Source of the DNA: an uncultured Sphingomonadales bacterium
GTDB taxonomy: Bacteria > Pseudomonadota > Alphaproteobacteria > Sphingomonadales > Sphingomonadaceae
Assembly: GCA_903828025.1 (NCBI GenBank)
Contig: CAIKKO010000178.1
Span: 1-11,534, forward strand
Direction: 5' to 3'
Length of the DNA stretch: 11,534 nucleotides
A program made the translations under genes and the position numbers. Numbering within the stretch: the stretch's first letter is position 1; the number at the start of each line of letters is the position of its first letter. Below are positions 5,489-11,534 of this stretch, in pieces. The notes beneath the pieces are model-generated. The model was not told where the DNA came from and did no database searches. It saw only the letters and a list, made by a program, of their open reading frames with translations.

Positions 5489-6187
5489 TTGGCGCAGGAA
5501 CAGGAGCTGTCGGGACAGTCCCGGCAGGAACAGATAGGCGCGCCGCCAGGCTCGGAGCTTCGCTCCGAGCCGCGCTTTGCCTTGCTGATCCGTACTGCCA
5601 AGATCATCGCAGACGGCCGTGAGTTCCTGTGCATCATCCGCGATGTTTCGGGCTCGGGCCTCAAGATCCGCCTGTTTTCGCCGTTGCCCCCATCACGTGA
5701 GCTGAGCATCGAGCAGGTAAACGGGGATCGTTACCCGGTCGATCTGGTCTGGCAGACCGAAGACTACGCAGGCCTGCGCTTTCGCGACGAGATCGCGGTC
5801 GAGCGGCTGCTCGACGAGGGGGGCTCGACGCTTCCCCGCAAGCAGGTCCGGCTGCGCATCGCGCTCGACGGGGTGCTGCATTCCGGCGGAGAGGCGGTGC
5901 GCATCGCCTTCAAGGATATCTCGCAACAGGGGGCCTGCGTCGAAAGCGAGAAGTGGCTCCTGATGAACGAGCTCGTGCGGATCGAAACCGGGGTCACGCC
6001 GCCGCTTTATGCCAAAGTCCGCTGGCGCAGCCATCCGCGTTATGGCCTGATCTTCGAACACACGTTCAAGCTTGATGAACTCGCGCGCATTTCCGCGCCG
6101 TTGCAATTCGCCGAGGCGCTGCAGGAGCACGGGCCAACACAGCGCAGTGGTAGCAGCGGTGAAGCGAGCGGACCCCGGCCTGTCTAA
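5489..6187 (+). CDS. Tandem PilZ-domain protein, putative c-di-GMP receptor
   Basis: This 232-residue soluble protein holds two PilZ domains, and both keep the c-di-GMP binding residues. Domain 1 has Arg25-xxx-Arg29 and D52-V-S-G-S-G57, ending VDLVWQTEDYAGLRF (84-98). Domain 2 has Arg117-xxx-Arg121 and D143-I-S-Q-Q-G148, ending AKVRWRSHPRYGLIF (175-189). Start and tail are polar and probably disordered. The start is TTG at 5489 with AGGGGA six bases upstream; no in-frame ATG is available. PilZ proteins change shape on binding cyclic di-GMP and control motility, surface polysaccharide or the cell cycle through a partner, which cannot be named here. It stands alone, 162 bases after the ApbE gene and 133 before the flavoprotein gene. 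No clear terminator is seen on either side. Confidence 0.9.
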   Translation: MAQEQELSGQSRQEQIGAPPGSELRSEPRFALLIRTAKIIADGREFLCIIRDVSGSGLKIRLFSPLPPSRELSIEQVNGDRYPVDLVWQTEDYAGLRFRDEIAVERLLDEGGSTLPRKQVRLRIALDGVLHSGGEAVRIAFKDISQQGACVESEKWLLMNELVRIETGVTPPLYAKVRWRSHPRYGLIFEHTFKLDELARISAPLQFAEALQEHGPTQRSGSSGEASGPRPV

Positions 6188-6253
6188 GGCTGCGCTCCGG
6201 GCCACTTTGCAGGCGAACGGCGCGTGAGGCTTTCGCTCAATCCGCGCGCAACG

Positions 6254-6269
6254 TTAACCATCTCTTATC
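6254..6269 (+). promoter_or_regulatory. Possible CtrA-binding site
   Basis: TTAA-CCATCTC-TTATC is one base away from the alphaproteobacterial CtrA consensus TTAA-N7-TTAAC and contains the common TTAACCAT half-site. It lies 52 bases upstream of the flavoprotein ATG, in the only AT-richer patch of the intergenic gap, so it may place the surface-glycan unit under cell-cycle control. A single short match; not proof. Confidence 0.35.
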
Positions 6270-6320
6270 CATTTTCGTTCACTTCCGGTGCCAGCAGAAC
6301 CGCTTCAACGGGAGCAAGCG

Positions 6321-7958
6321 ATGGGTAACGGTTTCACGGGCATGCATGGGGCCAACTTGCATGGGGACAGCAGCGAGTTTGACGTCGATGTCGCAATCAT
6401 CGGCGCGGGGCCGGCCGGCCTGACCGCAGGGTATCTGCTCTCCAAGAAGGGCCTCAAGGTCGCGATCATCGAGAAGGACTCGCGCTATGTCGGCGGCATC
6501 AGCCGCACGGTGGAGCACGAAGGCTACCGCTTCGATATCGGCGGCCACCGCTTTTTCTCGAAATCCCAGCAGGTTGTCGATCTGTGGAACGAGATCCTGC
6601 CCGACGATTTCATCCAGCGTCCGCGCATGAGCCGCATCTACTACGAGGGCAAGTTCTACTCGTATCCGCTGCGTGCCTTCGAAGCGCTCGGCAATCTGGG
6701 GATCCTGCGCTCGACCTCGTGCATGGTGAGCTATGTCTGGTCGCGCATGTTCCCGATTGCCGAGGTCAAGAGCTTTGAGGATTGGACCAGCAACCAGTTC
6801 GGCAAGAAGCTCTATTCGATCTTCTTCAAGACCTACACCGAGAAGGTCTGGGGCATGCCTTGCAACGAAATGAGCGCCGATTGGGCCGCACAGCGCATCA
6901 AGGGCTTGTCGCTCGGCGCGGCGGTGCTGGATGGCCTCAAGCGCAGCCTCGGGCTCAACAAGCGCCCGAACGACGGCATGCAGACCAAGACCCTGCTCGA
7001 AAGCTTCCGCTATCCGCGTCAGGGCCCGGGCATGATGTGGGAAGCCGCGCGCGACAAGATCGTTGCGGCTGGCGGCCACGTCCTGATGGGCCACGCGATG
7101 AAGCAGCTTGCCAGCGACGGCCAGGGCGGCTGGCGCCTTTCGGCCACCCGCACCGACGCGGACGGCAATCCGGCGGGCGAGACAGTGATCCGCGCCGCAC
7201 ATGCGATCAGCTCCGCGCCGATGCGCGAACTGGCCGCTCGCCTCCATCCGCTGCCGCAGTCGACGCTCGAGGCCAGCCGCCTCAAGTATCGCGACTTCCT
7301 GACCGTGGCGCTCAAGATCCGATCCGAGGACCTCTTCCCCGACAACTGGATCTATATCCACGACAGCAAGGTGCGCGTCGGCCGGGTGCAGAACTTCCGC
7401 TCGTGGTCGCCCGAAATGGTGCCCGATGAGAGCGTGGCCTGCGTCGGCCTCGAATACTTCTGCTTCGAAGGCGATGACCTCTGGGCTTCGAGCGACGAAG
7501 ACCTGATCAAGCTGGCGACCAAGGAAATGGACATCCTCGGGCTGGTCGATCCGGCCAAGGTCATCGGCGGCGCGGTCGTGCGGCAGGAAAAGGCCTATCC
7601 GGTCTATGACGACGAATATGCCGCCAATGTCGCCGCGATGCGCCATGAGCTGGAGGCCAGCCACCCGACACTGCACCTTGTCGGCCGCAACGGCATGCAC
7701 CGCTACAACAATCAGGACCACGCGATGATGACCGCGATGCTCACGGTCGAAAACATCATCGCCGGGGCCCGCGTCTACGACATCTGGTGTGTCAACGAAG
7801 ACGCCGAGTATCACGAGGCCGGGGACGAAGGCGCACAGAACGCACTGCCCGCTCGCCCGGTGAGCGAGGATCAGGCCGCCGCGCTGGCTTCGGTGCGTGA
7901 CGTACCGACCCGCGTGAAGACCGACGACGAAAAGCCGCAAGGACGCGCTGCGGCCTGA
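6321..7958 (+). CDS. UDP-galactopyranose-mutase-like FAD-dependent oxidoreductase
   Basis: The 545-residue flavoprotein opens with a dinucleotide-binding fold: DVDVAIIGAGPAGLTAGYLL, with Gly28-A-G-P-A-G33, and Glu51 at the end of the second strand to hold the FAD ribose. GGISRT (58-63) and YRFDIGGHRFFSK (69-81) match the UDP-galactopyranose mutase/amine-oxidase superfamily. NRNGMHRYNNQDHAM-like residues near the C-terminus form the usual second FAD-contact region. It is longer than bacterial Glf (roughly 370-400 residues), so it is a relative rather than a clear mutase, and I give no symbol. ATG 6321 is chosen over GTG 6288 because GGGAG lies six bases before it. The last 50 residues are polar and probably disordered. 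The GtrA and GT-C genes that follow suggest work on a lipid-linked sugar or polyprenyl substrate. Confidence 0.8.
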   Translation: MGNGFTGMHGANLHGDSSEFDVDVAIIGAGPAGLTAGYLLSKKGLKVAIIEKDSRYVGGISRTVEHEGYRFDIGGHRFFSKSQQVVDLWNEILPDDFIQRPRMSRIYYEGKFYSYPLRAFEALGNLGILRSTSCMVSYVWSRMFPIAEVKSFEDWTSNQFGKKLYSIFFKTYTEKVWGMPCNEMSADWAAQRIKGLSLGAAVLDGLKRSLGLNKRPNDGMQTKTLLESFRYPRQGPGMMWEAARDKIVAAGGHVLMGHAMKQLASDGQGGWRLSATRTDADGNPAGETVIRAAHAISSAPMRELAARLHPLPQSTLEASRLKYRDFLTVALKIRSEDLFPDNWIYIHDSKVRVGRVQNFRSWSPEMVPDESVACVGLEYFCFEGDDLWASSDEDLIKLATKEMDILGLVDPAKVIGGAVVRQEKAYPVYDDEYAANVAAMRHELEASHPTLHLVGRNGMHRYNNQDHAMMTAMLTVENIIAGARVYDIWCVNEDAEYHEAGDEGAQNALPARPVSEDQAAALASVRDVPTRVKTDDEKPQGRAAA

Positions 7959-8019
7959 TGGCCCAGCGTTCCTTCGCCAAGCTTCGCTGCAATTGACGTG
8001 ATGTCTCGCTGAACTGGAT

Positions 8020-8439
8020 ATGGCTGTGGCTGTTCTGGATATCTCTCCCCTGAACCGTATCCGGCAGATCGTGCTGGTGCGCTATATTCTGGCGAGCGTT
8101 GGTGCGCTGGCGGTGGACATGGGCACATTCCTTGCCCTGCTCTCCGCCGGTGTCCCGCCGGTTGCCGCTTCGGCGGTCGGCTACGCCATCGGCATTACGG
8201 TGCACTGGATCCTGTCCAGCCGGAAAGTCTTTGCCGATCAGGTGGCGAGCAGCGGGATCGAGCGCACGCGGCAGAAGGCGATGTTCGTCGTCTCGGCGCT
8301 GATCGGCCTCGGGGTCACCACGCTGATCGTGGGCGGGGCCAGCGCAGCCGGACTGGATCCGCGCGCGGCAAAGCTCGTCGCCATTGTCGTAAGCTTTGCG
8401 GTGACATGGTTGCTGCGCAAACGGGTGGTATTTCGCTGA
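8020..8439 (+). CDS. GtrA-family membrane protein (putative lipid-linked sugar flippase)
   Basis: This 139-residue protein has four predicted membrane helices at about 18-40, 47-66, 87-107 and 114-133. It carries the GtrA pattern: VGYAIGITVHWILSSRKVF at 53-71 and a second half ending TWLLRKRVVFR. GtrA proteins are thought to flip undecaprenyl-phosphate-linked glucose or similar sugars across the inner membrane for modification of surface polysaccharide. The length is typical. The start at 8020 has no good ribosome site, so initiation may depend on read-through from the flavoprotein gene 61 bases upstream, or the true start may differ; an in-frame TGA lies 21 bases before it. The stop overlaps the next ATG as TGATG, coupling it to the GT-C-like gene, whose donor lipid it may supply. 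Confidence 0.85.
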   Translation: MAVAVLDISPLNRIRQIVLVRYILASVGALAVDMGTFLALLSAGVPPVAASAVGYAIGITVHWILSSRKVFADQVASSGIERTRQKAMFVVSALIGLGVTTLIVGGASAAGLDPRAAKLVAIVVSFAVTWLLRKRVVFR

Positions 8440-10283
8440 TGGCCACGCTCTACGCCTCGGGCACTGCGGCTCCGACCCATACCGATTCGATCACCGACCC
8501 GTCCAAGGCAGCGCGCACGCGCGTGCTGATCGCCTGGGCGCTGCTCGCGCTGACGATGATTGCGGTCAATTTCAAGCTGATCGCCACGATGCGCTTCGGC
8601 GATCCCGATGATGCGCTGCGCTTGCTGCAAGTGCGCGATCTGCTCGCCGGGCAATCGTGGTTCGATGTCCACCAATACCGGATTGCCGCGCCCGAAGGCG
8701 TGCCGATGCACTGGTCGCGGCTGGTCGATATCCCGATCGCCGGGATGATCCTGCTGCTGCGCCCGCTGCTCGGCACGAACGCGGCGGAACTGGTCACGGT
8801 TATCCTCGTGCCCCTGCTTACCCTGCTCACGGGCATGGTGTTGATCGGCCGACTCGCTGCGCGCTGGTTCAACGACGAGGTTGTCGCGTTCTCCTGTTTG
8901 ATGATCGGGCTCTCGCCGCCGGTGCTGTGCCAGTTCACCCCGCTGCGCATCGACCACCATGGTTGGCAGATCGTGCTGGCGCTGGCGGCGCTGAACGGCC
9001 TCTATGCCAAGAGCGCGTATCGCGGCGGTGTGGCGATCGGCCTGTCGCTGGCGGCCTTGCTCGCCATTTCCATCGAGGGACTGCCGCTGACCGCGCTGTT
9101 CCTCGGCATCTGCGCGCTGCGCGGTATGCGCGATCCCACCAGCCGATTCGACTGGTTTTTCGCCGCTGCGGGCAGCTTGGCGCTCGGGAGCATTGCTGTG
9201 TTCCTCGGCACACGCGGGACGTATGATCTGATCACGCATTGCGACGCGATCTCACCTGTCCACCTTGAATTGTTCGCCTGGATCGCGGCGGGCGGCGCGG
9301 CGATGCACTTTGCGGCACCGCGCACGCTGACGTATCAGATCGCCGGTTTTGGCGTGATCGGGCTGGGTGCGGCGGCGATCATGTTCGGCGTGGCCCCGGA
9401 GTGCCGAGGCGGCGCGTTTGTCATGCTCGATCCGCTGGTCAAGCGCTACTGGTACGATTCGGTCGCTGAAGGCATGCCCTTCTGGCACACGACCGCGCCG
9501 ATGGCGGCTGCGATCCTCGTGGGTCCGCTTGTCGGGCTCTACGGGGCTTTCCGCCTGTGGCGCGAAATGCCCGATCAGGCGAGCCGCATGCAGTGGTTCG
9601 ATCACATGCTCCTGCTTGCGGGCGCCTGGCTGATCGGTGTCATGGTGGCGCGTGCATCAGCGACGGCGCTGGTGTTTGGCGCGGTGCCTGCCGCAGCGGT
9701 GATCATGCGCTGGGTCTATCAGCTGCGCGAAGTGAAGATTCTTCCCCGGCTTGGCGGCTATGTCATCGTCGTTTCGCTGCTCGCGCCGGGCCTTCCGGTC
9801 GTGCTCGGGTTGGCCGCGCTGAACCCGGCGTCAGCCCGGTCCGCGACGGGCGGTGCGGTCGAGTCCATTGCCGGGATCAAGGTTGGCGGGATGGGCATGT
9901 CGAAGTGCCGCTATGACCTGGCCGGCCGCGCGCTCGACAAGTTGCCCGCAACCGACATTTTTGCGCCGCTCGATATCGGGCCCGATCTGATCGTCAAATC
10001 GCACGACCGCGTGGTCGCCACCGGCCACCATCGCGGCGCTGCGGGAATGCACGATGTGATCGCGGCCTTCATGGCCCCGCCGGAAGACGCGCATGCGCTC
10101 ATCCGCAAGCGCCACGCAACCCTGATCGCGGTGTGCCCGGATATCTACGAACCGGCGGTCTATGCCACCCGCGCGCCAGGCGGCTTGATGGCGCAGCTGC
10201 TTCACGGCAAGTCGCCGGCATGGCTCCAGCCGGTGGATATCGCGCCGGGTTCGAATATCCGCTTCTGGCGCGTGCTGAACTAA
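8439..10283 (+). CDS. Polytopic GT-C-like membrane glycosyltransferase (putative)
   Basis: This 614-residue inner-membrane protein has about ten or more hydrophobic segments between residues 27 and 460, then a soluble C-terminal domain of about 140 residues. The first extracytoplasmic loop holds GDPDDALR (Asp55, Asp57, Asp58), the acidic motif expected after helix 1 in GT-C enzymes. PMHWSRLVD (89-97) and RIDHHGW (170-176) are further candidate active-site residues, the latter recalling oligosaccharyltransferase-type GT-C proteins. Such enzymes transfer sugars from polyprenyl-phosphate donors on the outer face of the inner membrane. ATG 8439 overlaps the GtrA stop (TGATG) and is preferred to ATG 8406, which would overlap GtrA by 34 bases and add a non-membrane start. 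The stop interlocks with that of the convergent exonuclease gene. Acceptor and sugar are unknown; the class call is moderate. Confidence 0.7.
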   Translation: MATLYASGTAAPTHTDSITDPSKAARTRVLIAWALLALTMIAVNFKLIATMRFGDPDDALRLLQVRDLLAGQSWFDVHQYRIAAPEGVPMHWSRLVDIPIAGMILLLRPLLGTNAAELVTVILVPLLTLLTGMVLIGRLAARWFNDEVVAFSCLMIGLSPPVLCQFTPLRIDHHGWQIVLALAALNGLYAKSAYRGGVAIGLSLAALLAISIEGLPLTALFLGICALRGMRDPTSRFDWFFAAAGSLALGSIAVFLGTRGTYDLITHCDAISPVHLELFAWIAAGGAAMHFAAPRTLTYQIAGFGVIGLGAAAIMFGVAPECRGGAFVMLDPLVKRYWYDSVAEGMPFWHTTAPMAAAILVGPLVGLYGAFRLWREMPDQASRMQWFDHMLLLAGAWLIGVMVARASATALVFGAVPAAAVIMRWVYQLREVKILPRLGGYVIVVSLLAPGLPVVLGLAALNPASARSATGGAVESIAGIKVGGMGMSKCRYDLAGRALDKLPATDIFAPLDIGPDLIVKSHDRVVATGHHRGAAGMHDVIAAFMAPPEDAHALIRKRHATLIAVCPDIYEPAVYATRAPGGLMAQLLHGKSPAWLQPVDIAPGSNIRFWRVLN

Positions 10284-11065
10284 GCCGGATCGGCCAACGT
10301 GACCCACACGGGTGCGTGGTCGCTGGCCTTCTCGCGCCCGCGATAGGCCTTGTCGACCCCCGCCCCGGTCAGCCGGTCGGCGAGTTCGGGCGAAAGCAGA
10401 GCGTGATCAATGCGAAAGCCGTTGTCGCGCTGCCAGGCCCCGGCCTGATAGTCCCAGAAGGTCCAGATATGCCCGCGCGGATGGTGCAGGTCGATGGCAT
10501 CGGTCCAGCCATCATTGAGGAGGCGGCGATAGGCATCGCGCGATTCGTCCTGCATCAGCGCGTCGCTCGCCATCGCGCGGGTGTCCCACACGTCCTTGTC
10601 TTCGGGGATGACGTTGAAATCGCCGATCACCAGCGCGGGGCATTCCTCCGCTGCGATCTGGGCCATGCGCGTGCGCAGCCGCTCCATCCAGCGCAGTTTG
10701 TAATCGAACTTGGGGCCGGGCTGCGGATTGCCATTGGGCAAGTAGATGCACGCGACGCGCAGGCCCTTCACATCGGCCTCAAGATAACGCGAATGCTCGT
10801 CCTCCGGCTCGCCCGCCAAGCCGCGCTGGACCTCAACCGGCATGGCACCGTCCGCCAGAATGGCGACGCCGTTGAAGCCCTTCTGGCCGTGCCAGATCGC
10901 ATGATAGCCGATCTTTTCGAACTCGGCGGCGGGAAAGTCTGCGTCCTGCGTCTTGATTTCCTGCAGGCAGGCGACGGAGGGCCGGGTCTCTTCAAGCCAT
11001 TCGAGCAAGCGGGGCAGCCGCGCCTTGATCCCGTTGATGTTGAACGAGGCGACCTTGATCGTCAC
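10280..11065 (-). CDS. xth: Exodeoxyribonuclease III / AP endonuclease
   Basis: This 261-residue Mg2+-dependent enzyme cuts DNA at abasic sites and degrades 3' ends in base excision repair. All active-site blocks are present: ASFNINGIKAR with Asn9, CLQEIKTQ with Glu36, IYLPNGNP with Tyr108, VIGDFNVIPEDKDVW with Asp149 and Asn151, FRIDHALLS (Asp220), and SDHAPV with Asp249 and the catalytic His250. The length fits the ExoIII family. Translation starts at GTG 11065, which overlaps the erpA stop as GTGA, so the two genes are coupled. Its TAG stop shares three bases with the TAA of the convergent GT-C gene (CTAA). Nothing unusual is seen in the protein itself. Identification is secure; whether it is xthA or a second paralogue cannot be told. 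Confidence 0.95.
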   Translation of the reverse strand: MTIKVASFNINGIKARLPRLLEWLEETRPSVACLQEIKTQDADFPAAEFEKIGYHAIWHGQKGFNGVAILADGAMPVEVQRGLAGEPEDEHSRYLEADVKGLRVACIYLPNGNPQPGPKFDYKLRWMERLRTRMAQIAAEECPALVIGDFNVIPEDKDVWDTRAMASDALMQDESRDAYRRLLNDGWTDAIDLHHPRGHIWTFWDYQAGAWQRDNGFRIDHALLSPELADRLTGAGVDKAYRGREKASDHAPVWVTLADPA

Positions 11066-11418
11066 ACCGAAAAGCTCGCCCCGCAGCCACAGCCCGAAGC
11101 CGCCTGCGGATTGGTGACGCGGAACGCCGCGCCGCCGAGCGATTCGATGTATTCGACGGTCGCGCCCGCGATCATCTCAAGGCTCATGGCATCAACCAGC
11201 AGCCGCACGCCGTCGGTTTCGGTTACGATATCGTCCGCTTCGGGTGCGTCGCCCATCTCGAACTTGTACTGAAAGCCCGAGCAACCGCCGCCTTCGACCG
11301 CGAGCCGCAGCACGGGTGCCCGGTTCTGCTTCGCGGCAATCGCGGCAACGCGCGCCGCCGCGCTGGGGGCGAGAGTGACGCGGGGCATGGTTGCCGGATC
11401 TTGGGTCAATGTGGTCAT
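11062..11418 (-). CDS. erpA: A-type iron-sulfur carrier, ErpA-like
   Basis: This 118-residue HesB/IscA-family protein carries newly made Fe-S clusters to target enzymes. The three ligand cysteines are in place: Cys46 in EGGGCSGFQY, and Cys110 and Cys112 in the C-terminal SGCGCGASFSV. The fold motifs VDAMSLEMIAGATVEYIESLGGAAFRVTNP precede the last two. The order erpA then exonuclease III is common in alphaproteobacteria, and the 4-base overlap couples the genes. The ATG at 11418 lacks a strong ribosome site; Met11 (MPRVTLAPSAA, at 11388) is a possible alternative that fits the domain start better. A dyad at 11461-11487 lies about 43-69 bases upstream and could be regulatory. The symbol erpA rather than iscA or sufA rests on the isolated context without isc/suf genes. 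Confidence 0.9.
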   Translation of the reverse strand: MTTLTQDPATMPRVTLAPSAAARVAAIAAKQNRAPVLRLAVEGGGCSGFQYKFEMGDAPEADDIVTETDGVRLLVDAMSLEMIAGATVEYIESLGGAAFRVTNPQAASGCGCGASFSV

Positions 11419-11460
11419 GCACCCAAGATAGGGCGCATGGCTCCCGTCCTCAAGTCATCC

Positions 11461-11487
11461 ATTCGGATCCGAAATTTCATTTCGGAT
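11461..11487. promoter_or_regulatory. Dyad upstream of erpA, possible operator
   Basis: ATCCGAAAT (11467-11475) and ATTTCGGAT (11479-11487) are a perfect 9-bp inverted repeat with a 3-base gap. The left arm also belongs to a second perfect palindrome, TTCGGATCCGAA (11462-11473), so the TCGGAT core occurs three times in 27 bases. It lies just upstream of erpA, in the gap before whatever gene is right of the window. No T-run follows, so a terminator is unlikely. The protein that would bind is unknown. Confidence 0.4.
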
Positions 11488-11534
11488 GAGGCGGCACCGG
11501 CCCGCTCCCCCGCCCGGCCACCCATTCAGGGTAC

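Noticed and set aside
6279..7940. 553-codon minus-strand frame opposite the flavoprotein gene
   Set aside because: Antisense open frame produced by GC-rich codon bias; no motifs, while the plus strand has a full FAD-binding fold.
7995..8023. TTGACG as the -35 element of a promoter for the GtrA gene
   Set aside because: At the right spacing the -10 position would fall on GGATAT at the start codon itself and matches the consensus poorly.
10133..11272. 379-codon plus-strand frame opposite the exonuclease and erpA genes
   Set aside because: Antisense of two securely identified proteins; product shows no family pattern.

Overview
The window looks like a chromosomal stretch of an alphaproteobacterium, most likely a sphingomonad (Novosphingobium, Erythrobacter or Sphingopyxis type). 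The case rests on high GC content, frequent stop/start overlaps (TGATG, GTGA), a CtrA-like box, and the protein set: an ErpA-Xth pair, a double-PilZ protein and a GtrA/GT-C membrane pair. This placement is inference from protein style, not from a marker gene.

Left end (1-1333): probably the end of an integrated element. At 1278-1333 lies the 3' part of a tRNA-Leu(UAA) gene (anticodon loop, long variable arm, T arm, acceptor strand, CCA) with no 5' half beside it. Such fragments are left where an integrase uses a tRNA gene as its target, so 1-1277 should be element DNA and 1334 onward the old chromosomal flank. The element DNA holds tiny minus-strand genes: a coupled set of 36(?), 64 and 41 codons near the junction, an unrecognised gene running off the left edge, and about 620 bases of GC-rich DNA without a convincing gene.

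Middle (1552-5326): a tight plus-strand five-gene operon. It encodes an RTX-repeat secreted protein, an exported TlpA/thioredoxin-like protein, a DUF4266 lipoprotein, a DUF3570 outer-membrane beta-barrel protein and an ApbE-type FMN transferase. The last four form a recurring set. The DUF3570 protein carries two D-x-L-T-G-A-[T/S] motifs that resemble the sites ApbE enzymes flavinylate, so the operon may build a flavin- and thiol-based redox device at the outer membrane. The ApbE-like protein itself is odd: it has no visible export signal, and a usual metal-binding Asp appears replaced.

Right half (5489-10283): a double PilZ-domain (c-di-GMP receptor) protein, then a UDP-galactopyranose-mutase-like flavoprotein, a GtrA-family flippase and a large GT-C-like membrane glycosyltransferase. 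The last three look like a cell-surface glycan or glycolipid unit. A CtrA-like box precedes it.

Right end (10280-11534): on the minus strand, erpA (A-type Fe-S carrier) and an exonuclease III gene overlap by 4 bases. The exonuclease gene converges on the GT-C gene with interlocking stop codons. Upstream of erpA there is a strong dyad at 11461-11487.
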